Source: Betaproteobacteria bacterium (lineage in GTDB: Bacteria > Pseudomonadota > Gammaproteobacteria > Burkholderiales > Burkholderiaceae_C). From it: DNA of 64,000 nucleotides. Below, in pieces: positions 1 to 7,981 of this stretch; within the stretch, counting starts at the first letter, position 1, and every line of letters starts with the position of its first letter. The notes beneath the pieces are model-generated. The model saw only the letters and a program-made list of their open reading frames with translations, was not told the origin of the DNA and made no database searches. Where the stretch lies: positions 1 through 64,000 of the forward strand of contig VGHB01000008.1 of the NCBI GenBank assembly GCA_016868355.1. Reading direction: 5' to 3'. Made by a program: the position numbers and the translations under genes.

Positions 1-132
1 GCGGCCAGCCGCTGCATGAACTCCAGCGGGCTTGTGACCAGGTGCATGGTTCCGTCACCCCACGGCGTCTTGAGCCTGAGCTCCATCTGTCCGGCGGCGT
101 TGAACTGCACCCGCTCATCGGATAGCGGTCTG
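1..132 (-). pseudogene. IS91-family transposase fragment
   Basis: Read on the minus strand, this edge encodes a stretch containing DERVQFNAAGQ, LKTPWGDGT and SPLEFMQRLAA. I recognise this as a conserved segment of the IS91/IS801-type (Y2, HUH) transposases found as 'putative transposase' in Burkholderiales. The fragment starts right after the stop of the neighbouring permease, with no transposase N-terminus before it, so it looks like a 5'-truncated remnant. It continues beyond the left edge, so I cannot tell how much of the C-terminus remains. A second scrap with the same LKTP segment lies near 6303-6350. Confidence 0.6.
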
Positions 133-1146
133 TCAGAGCGCAGGACCTTTGCGCTTCCATAAAAGACCGATGACAAACGCCGCACCGATGCTTGCGGTAA
201 CAATTCCCACAGGTAACTCTTGCGGCGCCATTGCCGATCGGGCCAGTAGGTCACTACCGAGCAGTAGTGCCGCTCCCAACAAGCCGCAAGCTGGTATCAG
301 CTTGGCGTGCAGCAAACCGGCTGAATTCCGCATGAGATGTGGAACCATCAGACCAACGAAGCCTATGACACCGGAGAGCGCAACGCAGCAGGCTGTCGCT
401 AACGCAGTCGCGATGAGCACTTGCGTACGCAATTGCTGAGGCTTGACGCCTAGGCTATGTGCTACTTCATCGCCCGCCAGCAACGCGTCAAGCGCGCGGT
501 GTCGCAGCGCTATGAAGAGAGCTAGCGCGACGAAGCCAAGCAAAGCAAGCGGCAGATTATCCCAACGGGCCAAGCCCAAACCGCCTAGGGACCAAAAGAG
601 AATGGAGTGCGCTGCTCGCTGGTCACCAGCAAACACCAATATGTGCGTCACTGCACTGAAAAGAAAAGACATCGCAAGTCCAGCGAGCACGATACGCTCC
701 GCGCCAAGCCCTGCGCTTCGCTGCGCCAAAAGTAAAACGCCTGCTGCTGCTACGAGTCCGCCCACGAAGCTTGCTAATGGCAAGGTCCAAATGCCAAAGT
801 ACTCACCCGTGATTGAAATCACCGCCACTGCGCCTGACGCTGCGCCTGATGACAGACCGAACAGAAATGGATCTGCCAAGTCATTACGTGTAGCTGTCTG
901 CAGCAAAGCGCCGGCCATCGCTAGGCATGCGCCGACCAGCATCGCTAACAAAACACGCGGCATCCGCAGATCCAGCACAATTGCGCGTTGGGCTGCGTTA
1001 GAAACCTCAGCGTTACTGTCAGTCGCTTGAAAGAGACTTCGCAACACTTCTGGAACGTCGATGCTCGCACCGCCAAAACCGAGGCTCAGCACCAGCAACA
1101 CCGGCAGGCTTGCCGTCAAAGCGGCATTAACCTGCCATGACTTCAT
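133..1146 (-). CDS. FecCD-family iron-siderophore ABC transporter permease
   Basis: Inner-membrane permease subunit of an iron-complex/vitamin B12-type ABC importer, 337 aa. The hydrophobic profile suits 9-10 membrane spans. The family motif GFVGLMVPHLMR (about residues 260-271), which contacts the ATPase, is present, as is the N-terminal VLDLRMPRVLLAMLVGACLA segment typical of FecCD/BtuC proteins. The start ATG overlaps the stop of the upstream binding-protein gene by 4 nt, so the two are translationally coupled. It is the last gene of the receptor-ATPase-binding protein-permease operon. The adjacent siderophore-type receptor and the Fur-like site favour ferric siderophore over cobalamin as substrate. 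The exact ligand cannot be read from sequence. Confidence 0.9.
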   Translation of the reverse strand: MKSWQVNAALTASLPVLLVLSLGFGGASIDVPEVLRSLFQATDSNAEVSNAAQRAIVLDLRMPRVLLAMLVGACLAMAGALLQTATRNDLADPFLFGLSSGAASGAVAVISITGEYFGIWTLPLASFVGGLVAAAGVLLLAQRSAGLGAERIVLAGLAMSFLFSAVTHILVFAGDQRAAHSILFWSLGGLGLARWDNLPLALLGFVALALFIALRHRALDALLAGDEVAHSLGVKPQQLRTQVLIATALATACCVALSGVIGFVGLMVPHLMRNSAGLLHAKLIPACGLLGAALLLGSDLLARSAMAPQELPVGIVTASIGAAFVIGLLWKRKGPAL

Positions 1147-2105
1147 CGCGTAGTTGTGCGCAGCGCGTGCGCTAGTTTTTCGATTGCTTCGATGTTGGCG
1201 GGGCCCGGTGTCAGCTCAGCATAGCGAAGCGCGATGAAGCGTTGTTGTTTGACAGCATCCGTATGTCGCATGGCGGGGTGCGCCTGTAGCGTTGCCATCA
1301 AGCGGCTGGGGCCTTGGTCTTGATAATCGAGCAGGATCAAAAACTGCGGATTACGCGCTGCCACCACTTCCCAAGAACTATTGGCCCAGCTCGTTGCCAT
1401 ATCGTCCATGATGTTGCGACCTCCCGCTGCCTCGATCAGCGCAGTTGGCATCGCCGCTGCGCCGGCGGTGAATGGCTTATCTTCGCCGGAGTCGTAGACA
1501 AACACGCGAACCGGTGGCGCCTGTGCAGCATTCGCTGGCACTGGGGTCAGCGCGCGCAAGCGCTCGCGCCACTGCGCTACCAATCGCTCGGCGCGCGGTC
1601 GCTGACCGAACACGGTGCCCAGGCGTAGCATGTCGTTGTAGAGCAGATCCATCGTCGCGCGTGGTCGCGGACCGGTATGCACGCAGCTCTCAGTAAGGAT
1701 TAATGTTGGGATACCGTGACGAGACAAAGTGGAAGGCGTTACGTCGCCGCCCGGCTTCATCCCGTAGTACCAGCCAGCAAAAAACAGATCGGGACGAACT
1801 GCCAAAAGGTTTTCTAAGGACGGGTACTTTGCCGCAAGTTCGGGAATGCTGCCTAGCGTAGTCTTGAACGTTTCGTCAGTCTTGTACCAACCCGTGATAC
1901 CAGTAACGCCCACTATTTGAGTTTGCACGCTTAGCGCGAACGCCATCTCGGTCATATTGAGATCGTGAATCACTGCGCGCTGCGGGGGCGCGGCGATACG
2001 AAGTGACGTACCGCAGTTGTCAACCGTGACAGGAAACGCGTGCGCACCATAGGCCGCAACGATACCGACTAGAAGTAGCGCAAAACGCATCAAGGAGAGT
2101 TTCAT
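1143..2105 (-). CDS. Periplasmic iron-complex binding protein
   Basis: Substrate-binding protein of the same ABC importer, 320 aa. Residues 1-23 form a signal peptide (basic start, hydrophobic core, AHA-F cleavage-like site). The mature part has the cluster-8 FepB/FecB/BtuF layout: the APPQRAVIHDLNMTEMAFAL segment at the start of lobe 1, then LENLLAVRPDLFFAGWYYG, a long connecting helix and a second lobe. There is no lipobox, so it should be free in the periplasm. Its ATG overlaps the ATPase stop by 4 nt, and its stop overlaps the permease start. Ligand unknown; a siderophore is inferred from the operon. Confidence 0.88.
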   Translation of the reverse strand: MKLSLMRFALLLVGIVAAYGAHAFPVTVDNCGTSLRIAAPPQRAVIHDLNMTEMAFALSVQTQIVGVTGITGWYKTDETFKTTLGSIPELAAKYPSLENLLAVRPDLFFAGWYYGMKPGGDVTPSTLSRHGIPTLILTESCVHTGPRPRATMDLLYNDMLRLGTVFGQRPRAERLVAQWRERLRALTPVPANAAQAPPVRVFVYDSGEDKPFTAGAAAMPTALIEAAGGRNIMDDMATSWANSSWEVVAARNPQFLILLDYQDQGPSRLMATLQAHPAMRHTDAVKQQRFIALRYAELTPGPANIEAIEKLAHALRTTTR

Positions 2106-2911
2106 GCGGCCAGCCTTTCAAAGACCCATAAATCACGTTCCTCAATCGGGTGCCGAGTGCGCACAAACTTCATGCCGAAGACTTGCTCCACCAGTGATGC
2201 TGTCAGCGCCTCCTCCGGCGTGCCTTGTCCACAAACGCGTCCACTATTCAAAATAATCGCGTAGTCTGCAAAATCGGTGACCAGAGACAACTCGTGCAGC
2301 GCTGCAATAACGGTGATGCCGAGGCTGCGCACGAGTTCCAGTAGCTCAAATCGAGCGTGCAGATCCAAGTGGTTGGTCGGCTCGTCGAGCAGCAGCAGGG
2401 ACGGCTCTTGGGCAAGCGCTCGTGCCAAGTGAGCTCGCTGCCGTTCTCCGCCAGACAGTGTATGCAGCCCGCGATCGGCGGTCTTCTGCAGACGAACCCG
2501 TGCCAACGCGTCTGCCACCACCTCGTTATGTCGAGCGCTCGCGCAACGTCCTCGATGGGGCACACGGCCCAGTCCAACGTAGTCGCGTACCGTTAGGCGT
2601 AAGTCAGCATACTCAGTTTGGCCGAGCATTGCGATCTGGTGTGAGATCCCGGCAGAGCGTACAGACGTGCCGGCACCTTGGCTTGCGTCCCTAAGTTGAT
2701 ACTCGGTTTGATCGCCAATCTGAACACGCCCTGACGTTGGGGATAACCGGCCGCTGATGACCCCGAGCAAGCTGCTCTTGCCGGCGCCATTGGGGCCAAC
2801 GACAGCGCATATCTGGCCCGCTGCCACCGCTATGTTGATATTCTCGAGCAGTGGCACGCCCTTGTCCGGGCGCAGCGCCACGCAGTCGAGGCGAACGGAG
2901 ACGCCACTCAT
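2102..2911 (-). CDS. Iron-siderophore ABC transporter ATPase
   Basis: Cytoplasmic ATPase of the importer, 269 aa, of the FepC/HmuV/BtuD type. Walker A GPNGAGKSS is at residues 39-47, the signature LSGGERQ at 152-158 and Walker B LLLLDEP at 172-178, followed by the D-loop and an H-loop histidine. It begins 7 nt after the receptor gene ends and overlaps the binding-protein start by 4 nt, so all four genes form one operon. Length and motifs are normal for the family. Confidence 0.92.
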   Translation of the reverse strand: MSGVSVRLDCVALRPDKGVPLLENINIAVAAGQICAVVGPNGAGKSSLLGVISGRLSPTSGRVQIGDQTEYQLRDASQGAGTSVRSAGISHQIAMLGQTEYADLRLTVRDYVGLGRVPHRGRCASARHNEVVADALARVRLQKTADRGLHTLSGGERQRAHLARALAQEPSLLLLDEPTNHLDLHARFELLELVRSLGITVIAALHELSLVTDFADYAIILNSGRVCGQGTPEEALTASLVEQVFGMKFVRTRHPIEERDLWVFERLAA

Positions 2912-2918
2912 ATCATTC

Positions 2919-5147
2919 TCAGAACTTCGTGCTCAGAGACAATTCGACGCTCCGCGGCGCGCCGAGGAGAACTTGATCAGGGTAGAACGGGTCGCTCCAA
3001 ATGGCGTAAGTCCGGTTACTGAGGTTACGCACCCGGAGATTAAGTCGAGCGTTTGTAGTCACATCTGTGGTCCCAGCCAAATCGGCAACCGTGTATGCGC
3101 CCAACTTCGCGGTGTTCGCATCGCTGTGAAAGCGTTCGCCGACATGCCTCAAGGAACCGGAGAACTCTACTGGCCAAGCACCGCCTATGCGGTAGGCTGC
3201 GCCCAGGTTAGCCACCACCTTTGGCGCATTGGGCGGCGTGTTGCCACTGAGCGATCCGCTGGATGTGGTGTAGTCTTTGTAACGTGTCCGGTTGTGCGCA
3301 AGATTACCCCAAACGCGCCATGCTTGACCCGCGCGCAAGGCTGCGGAAAGCTCAATACCGTTTGATGCCTGTTGCCCTGCACGCGCAAGCGACTGACCAC
3401 CTTGTGCTGCGTAAACGTTGTTGCGTTCGATGTCGTATATCGCTAGCGTCCATTCGCCGCGCTGCGCCCAAAAGCTTTGCTTAGCGCCCACTTCGATGGT
3501 GCGGGTTCGGGTCAATTCGAGCGGTTGACTCGCGCGCAGCAAAAAGAGGTTGTTGGCTGCGACGTCAGCTGCAGTCGCGTACTGGCCGTAGAGGGTGAGC
3601 TCGGAAACTGGCTCCCAAGTTAAACCGAATCTGCCGGTTGTTGGACGCCAGGTTTTACTAAATGGGAAGCCGGCTCTCTGCACGCCAGCGGCTGTTGCCG
3701 AACTGCGATCAAGTTCGATGGACTCGCGCCGCAGACCGGTCACTAAGTTAAGACCGCGGACAAGCGTAAGTCGATCTTCAACAGCGAGCGCAAGGTTGGC
3801 AATGTTTGACGTCTGAACTTGCTTCGTCAACGAACCATAGAGGCCACGCGCAGGATTCACCAAGCTTACGCTGTCACCTGGGAAATTGGCGGCACCGGGG
3901 CGCACGAAATCAGTATCCGACCATTCGAGCGCCGCTACAAAGCGATTACCAAGTCCGCCGATTGCTGCGTCCCACTGCAGTTCGCTCTTATTTCCGACTG
4001 TCGTTTGGTCGTGGGCAACAAAGAAGCGCTCGCGGTCCACCAGGCCGGAGCCAGCGTTAAACGCTGCGACTTCATTATTGAACCATTCTCGATCGGCGCT
4101 GAAGCGGTAGAGCTGTGTGCGCAAGGTCAAAGCAGAGTTGAGCTGCCAATCTGCGCCCAGCCGAAGCCAGTTCTCCTCGGCGTTGTTTCGGTTGTCCAAC
4201 ACGTTGTAGTTCGTGCGCAAGGTGCGGCGGTCAATCGTTACTGTGCCTAACTTGCTGTCATTGAAGCCCGATGTGTACGTGCCTGAGACTACGCCGCTTG
4301 TCGCTTGCACACCGGGGGCCGAGGCCGACACCAAAGGTGTACCCCAGTAAGCACTGCTATTGTCTTTCTTGAATTCGGCCGCCCCGAAAATCTTCAGGCC
4401 GGGCTGAACATACCAATTGAGGCCGCCCGACAAGTGAAAGTTTTCATGCCCTGTATCGTCGATGAAGCCCTTGCCCGCCGAGCGGTTGAGGTCGATGCGG
4501 TAATCCAACGCGTTGATACCCGTGGTCCCGCCAGAGCCAAACCCTGCACGCAAAGTACCAAATGAGCCGCCCGACACAGTTACTTCGTGTTGCGGTTTGC
4601 CACGATTTGGTTGGCGAGTAACGAAGTTGACCGTACCGCCCGATGCGCCTTCACCCGACATCAGAGAGGCTGGGCCCTTAAGGAACTCAATGCGCTCGAG
4701 ATTGCCAATGTCCATCACGCGTGAGGTCATGTTCGGCGGACCGATTTTCAAGCCGTTGTACAGAGTGTTGATCTGGCTGTTCGCAAAGCCGCGCATCGAA
4801 AAGTTGGCGGGCTCCGCTGGAAAGTCTCCCGCCGTCACGCCGGTGGCCGCCGAGGCGGCTTCGGTAACCGTACGCACACCGCGCTCACGCATCACACTTT
4901 GTGACAAGACGTCGATAGACGCTGGTGTTTCGCGCACACTCAGGCCCAAGCGTGAGGCTGACCCAGCGGGTTGCTGGAGCGTTCGTTCGTCGCGTTCGCC
5001 CACGACCGTGACGCGCGCAGCGCTGATCGCAGGTGGTTCGATCGGCTGAGCGGTCTGAGCAAACAGCTGAGCATCGGTGAGCGCCAGAGTAATGATCGGC
5101 GCGAGCGTTTGAACTGCATGACGCAGTCGGTATGGTGGCTTAGGCAT
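2919..5147 (-). CDS. TonB-dependent siderophore receptor
   Basis: Outer-membrane receptor, 742 aa from the chosen start. I chose ATG 5147 because it opens a signal peptide (MPKPPYRLR, hydrophobic core, ending near QLFAQ); the frame stays open upstream to 5270, but that extension does not look like coding sequence. The plug domain follows (TVVGER near the mature N-terminus, RETPASIDVLSQ, MRGF, LKGPASLMSGEGASGGTVNFVTRQP), then a 22-strand-type barrel ending in ELSLSTKF with the terminal Phe needed for outer-membrane assembly. The plug motifs are those of ferric siderophore receptors (FhuA/FpvA class) rather than BtuB. First gene of a four-gene uptake operon; the Fur-like box near 5353-5371 suggests iron control. 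Confidence 0.92.
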   Translation of the reverse strand: MPKPPYRLRHAVQTLAPIITLALTDAQLFAQTAQPIEPPAISAARVTVVGERDERTLQQPAGSASRLGLSVRETPASIDVLSQSVMRERGVRTVTEAASAATGVTAGDFPAEPANFSMRGFANSQINTLYNGLKIGPPNMTSRVMDIGNLERIEFLKGPASLMSGEGASGGTVNFVTRQPNRGKPQHEVTVSGGSFGTLRAGFGSGGTTGINALDYRIDLNRSAGKGFIDDTGHENFHLSGGLNWYVQPGLKIFGAAEFKKDNSSAYWGTPLVSASAPGVQATSGVVSGTYTSGFNDSKLGTVTIDRRTLRTNYNVLDNRNNAEENWLRLGADWQLNSALTLRTQLYRFSADREWFNNEVAAFNAGSGLVDRERFFVAHDQTTVGNKSELQWDAAIGGLGNRFVAALEWSDTDFVRPGAANFPGDSVSLVNPARGLYGSLTKQVQTSNIANLALAVEDRLTLVRGLNLVTGLRRESIELDRSSATAAGVQRAGFPFSKTWRPTTGRFGLTWEPVSELTLYGQYATAADVAANNLFLLRASQPLELTRTRTIEVGAKQSFWAQRGEWTLAIYDIERNNVYAAQGGQSLARAGQQASNGIELSAALRAGQAWRVWGNLAHNRTRYKDYTTSSGSLSGNTPPNAPKVVANLGAAYRIGGAWPVEFSGSLRHVGERFHSDANTAKLGAYTVADLAGTTDVTTNARLNLRVRNLSNRTYAIWSDPFYPDQVLLGAPRSVELSLSTKF

Positions 5148-5352
5148 GGTGCGTTGGGAGTTGGTGCATTCACGCGTCCGACCGATCACCACGGGACGAA
5201 GCATCGCCGATGCGTCTTTGTGCTCGACGTGGTTGTACAGAAACAGTCGGTCTTTAGCGAGGTTGGACAAGGTGCGCAGAAGCTTCTTAATGCTAAAGCG
5301 AACGCATTATCACATAGATCGTGTCGCCTGCGCAACGGGTGTCATGATCGGC

Positions 5353-5371
5353 CGTCATGAGAATCATTCGA
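5353..5371 (-). promoter_or_regulatory. Fur-box-like operator upstream of siderophore receptor
   Basis: The minus strand reads AATGATTCTCATGAC, matching the core of the 19-bp Fur consensus (AATGATTATCAT) at 11 of 12 core positions and about 12 of 19 overall by hand count. It lies about 205 bp before the receptor start. Between them is a possible promoter on the minus strand: TTGCGC, 18 bp, GATAAT near 5302-5331. Iron-responsive repression is inferred from position and the operon's function. I searched the 5148-5564 gap (417 bp) for a cobalamin riboswitch and saw none. Confidence 0.5.
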
Positions 5372-5564
5372 AGCTGAAGCGGGCGCCGAAACGGCTAGCT
5401 TTGCTGCGATGCTGAATGCATGCCCTCACAGGTGCTGCGCGGCTCAACGATCCCTGCGTACGATGCAAACCGTGCAGTTTCCAGAAGACCGCAAAGGGGG
5501 CTGGGTGACCGATCCAGCGGGGAGGGCAGCAGTCAGGCGGGTGTCCTGCCGGGGCGGTGGCACC

Positions 5565-5969
5565 TCAGGCGCTGTTGGGCGATGACCCGATACTGGGGAC
5601 TTCAACGGTCTTGAAATCGGCAGGCATCACGACTTCCAGCAACTCAAGATCTGCGCTGTGTGCCAGCTCGCGGTGGCGGATGCCAGGAGGCTGGTACACG
5701 CAGGAGCCGGCCTCCAGCCGCACCGAGCCCTGGCCCTCGTATTCGAATTCAATCCAGCCCTTCAGCACGTAAACCAGCTGGAAACTGGTTTCGTGCAGAT
5801 GCGGCTGGCTCGCAAACTCGGTACCCTCGGCGGCGCGGATCACATGGGCTGCAACGCGACCACCAGTGGCCGCCCGGATGCCCAGATCGCGGTACTCGAA
5901 GAAAGCGCGCAGGCCACGCTCGAATGCGGCGTCTCGGGCGTGGGTGGCAACGAAACCTTGGTTAGTCAT
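5565..5969 (-). CDS. Cupin-domain protein
   Basis: Small single-domain cupin, 134 aa. The double-stranded beta-helix motifs are visible: motif 1 around QPHLHETSFQLVYVLKGWIEFEYEG (residues 56-80) with metal-ligand-like His and Glu, and motif 2 around GSCVYQPPGIRHRE (residues 88-101) with the second His. Proteins of this kind are metal-binding dioxygenases, isomerases or sensors, and the sequence does not say which. It stands alone between the siderophore operon and IS remnants, transcribed on the minus strand, with no linked pathway genes. Confidence 0.8.
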   Translation of the reverse strand: MTNQGFVATHARDAAFERGLRAFFEYRDLGIRAATGGRVAAHVIRAAEGTEFASQPHLHETSFQLVYVLKGWIEFEYEGQGSVRLEAGSCVYQPPGIRHRELAHSADLELLEVVMPADFKTVEVPSIGSSPNSA

Positions 5970-6403
5970 GGTGTCAGCGCGCGAAGGGGCGCTTCCTCAG
6001 AGGCCCAGCGAACAATCCGCTGGCTCAAGTTTAACGGATCAGTCTACGCCTGCGGATAGCCTGCGTCAGGTGCTGCAACCGGCTTCCTAATCTGCGTCGA
6101 TAAAGTGGTGTTGATTTGCTCGATCAACGTCTCGCAAACACCAACAGCTCAGTGATTTGCCCTTGATCGGCCGCACGCAAACCAGCAATGTATTTCTCGC
6201 GCAACGGCTCGAGTGCGGTGCGGCCGGGCCCGAACCGTCTCAGCCTTGCAGTCGGCTGTGTCTGCCGTTCCAACAGAGGTCCGTGCTTATGCCGGCCTTG
6301 ACGCGTGGAGCATCGCATTACGGCGTCTTGAGCCTGGGTTCCACCTGATTTGGATTCAAGTAGCCAGATTCTTCGGGCTCGCAAGGCGGCTCATAATCTG
6401 TTG
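5970..6403. other. Intergenic region with IS91 scrap and dispersed repeat
   Basis: About 430 bp without a convincing gene. At 6217-6302 there is a block similar to 9331-9412. At 6316-6348 the plus strand carries ACGGCGTCTTGAGCCTG, identical to 65-81, so on the minus strand it encodes the RLKTP segment of the IS91-type transposase. The transposase frame is closed by a stop just after this segment. An 86-codon frame at 6124-6384 (minus) spans the block but has no recognisable domain, and I do not call it a gene. Confidence 0.5.
6217..6302. repeat. Dispersed ~85-bp repeat, copy 1
   Basis: Shares GCGGCCGGGCC near its start, CAGCCTT..CAG.CGGC.GTG.CTGCCG further in, then AACAGAGG.CCGT and GGCCTTG, with the block at 9331-9412 in the same orientation. 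Identity is around 75-80% by eye with few gaps. It abuts the IS91 transposase scrap, so it may be a terminal or passenger part of an old insertion. Function unknown. Confidence 0.5.
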
Positions 6404-7165
6404 ATGAAGGACTTGCCCGAGAAATTTTTTATCGCCTGTGTCTGCCTGTTAATTGGCTGCGCCTTGTTGTTGCCGCCCATTGTCCAGGATCAGAGTTATC
6501 ACGCCTTTGCCGATCGCCGCCCCTGGGGCGCAGTCCCAAACGCCGCGGATACCCTCAGCAACCTTGCCTTTCTTATCGCTGGCTTCTGGGGACTTTGGAA
6601 GATAGTGAGTCATCGAGGTTTTGCGCTCAATCCCCTGATATGCCGGTTGGTTGCCCTGTTCCTGATGGGTGTGCTGCTCACGGGCTTGGCTAGCATGTAC
6701 TATCACATTGCACCAAGTGATTCGAGGTTGGCCGTTGATCGACTTGCCATGTCAATGTCTTTTGCTGCGGTGCTCGCCTTATTGGCTGCAGATCGCGTAT
6801 CGGTACGGCTGGCGATGTGGGTCATGGTCGTTCTTTTGTTTCTCGGGCCATTGACGGTTTGGGTCTGGAATACTTCGCAAAATTTAACGCCCTATGCAGT
6901 GCTGCAGTTCGGCGGTGTTGCTGTGATCGCGGTATTTTGTTGGCGGCCTGCGCTACATAGGCCTGGCCTCAACTTCCCAGGGCTTTTGCTTTTTTATGGG
7001 CTAGCAAAGCTGGCAGAGGCGCTCGACAGCCGGATTTTTGAACTCACGTTGGGACTGGTTTCAGGCCACACACTGAAGCATGTCTTAGCGGCCATTGGCG
7101 TTGTTGTGTTCGTCATGCCGTTTTTTTCTCGGCCTGAGGCGCGGGCTGAATCGGGAATTCAATGA
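6404..7165 (+). CDS. Ceramidase-like (CREST superfamily) membrane protein
   Basis: Polytopic inner-membrane protein, 253 aa from ATG 6404 (the frame is open back to 6350). I chose the internal ATG because MKDLPEKFF leads directly into the first membrane span. Seven hydrophobic segments are visible. Features of the alkaline ceramidase/PAQR/Per1 (CREST) superfamily are present: an early Ser-Asn in DTLSNLAFL, YYHIAPSD after the second or third span, and a late HxxxH (HTLKH) before the last span, plausible metal ligands. Function in bacteria is unclear; a lipid amide hydrolase or metal-dependent membrane hydrolase is inference. Its stop overlaps the next gene's ATG by 4 nt. Confidence 0.75.
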   Translation: MKDLPEKFFIACVCLLIGCALLLPPIVQDQSYHAFADRRPWGAVPNAADTLSNLAFLIAGFWGLWKIVSHRGFALNPLICRLVALFLMGVLLTGLASMYYHIAPSDSRLAVDRLAMSMSFAAVLALLAADRVSVRLAMWVMVVLLFLGPLTVWVWNTSQNLTPYAVLQFGGVAVIAVFCWRPALHRPGLNFPGLLLFYGLAKLAEALDSRIFELTLGLVSGHTLKHVLAAIGVVVFVMPFFSRPEARAESGIQ

Positions 7166-7977
7166 TCGCTTTACCCCGCGGCCCGCAGCGCATCGTCTGC
7201 CTTACCGAGGAAACCACCGAGACGCTGTATCTGTTGGGAGAGCAGGACCGGATCGTCGGGATCTCGGGCTTTACGGTTCGGCCAGCACAGGCCCGGCGCG
7301 AGAAGCCGAAAGTCAGCGCATTTACCTCGGCAAAGATTGACCGGATTTTGGAGCTCAAGCCAGATTTGGTGTTTGCATTTTCCGATCTGCAGGCCGAGAT
7401 CGCCGCCGATCTGGCCCGCCGGGGTGTTGCGGTTCATATCCTGAATCACCGCAGTGTGCAAGAAGTCCTCGAGATGATTGCGATGGTGGGTCGCATCGTT
7501 GGAGCGCAAGAAAAAGCCGATGCGCTGGTGGCTCGCCTGACGGATCGGCTAAATCTAGCGGCATGTTCAGCGGCCAAGGGGCCCAAGCCCAAGGTGTACT
7601 TTGAGGAATGGGATAGCCCCATGATCTCTGCCATTCGCTGGGTCTCCGAGCTCATTGAAATCGCTGGCGGCCAGGATTGTTTTCGGGAGCTCTCGGCCTG
7701 TAGCCTCGGTAAGGACCGCATCATCCACGACCCAAAATCTGTAATTGATCGGGCGCCTGATGTGATCGTAGGCTCATGGTGCGGGAAAAAATTTCGGCCA
7801 GAGCAGGTCGCACAGCGGCCTGGCTGGCACGAGATTCCAGCGGTTGCCAACGCAATGCTCTTTGAAATCAAAAGTCCCCTGATTTTGCAGCCGGGTCCTG
7901 CTGCTCTTACCGATGGCTTGGATGGCCTTTGCGCGATTGTTCAGAAGTGGCGTCGCATGCAGCAGGCCGCTGCCTGA
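7162..7977 (+). CDS. BtuF/FecB-type binding protein without signal peptide
   Basis: 271-aa protein of the cobalamin/iron-complex periplasmic-binding family (PF01497 type). It opens with PQRIVCLTEETTETLYLLGEQDRIVGISG, continues with LELKPDLVFAFSDLQAEIAADL and the long helix EMIAMVGRIVGAQEKADALV, then the second lobe (YFEEWDSPM, IEIAGGQDCF). There is no signal peptide or lipobox: the family fold begins within the first ten residues, so the protein should stay in the cytoplasm unless a partner exports it. No permease or ATPase is adjacent. It is translationally coupled (ATGA) to the CREST membrane protein, so the two probably work together. Signal-less homologues are often annotated 'cobalamin-binding protein'. 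Confidence 0.8.
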   Translation: MIALPRGPQRIVCLTEETTETLYLLGEQDRIVGISGFTVRPAQARREKPKVSAFTSAKIDRILELKPDLVFAFSDLQAEIAADLARRGVAVHILNHRSVQEVLEMIAMVGRIVGAQEKADALVARLTDRLNLAACSAAKGPKPKVYFEEWDSPMISAIRWVSELIEIAGGQDCFRELSACSLGKDRIIHDPKSVIDRAPDVIVGSWCGKKFRPEQVAQRPGWHEIPAVANAMLFEIKSPLILQPGPAALTDGLDGLCAIVQKWRRMQQAAA

Positions 7978-7981
7978 GCAC

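Noticed and set aside
5148-5564. Cobalamin riboswitch ahead of the TonB-dependent receptor
   Set aside because: No B12-box-like conserved elements found by eye on the minus strand; a Fur-like site and siderophore-type plug motifs point to iron instead.
6124-6384. 86-codon minus-strand frame
   Set aside because: Spans the dispersed repeat and an IS91 scrap read in the wrong phase; no domain and no credible SD.
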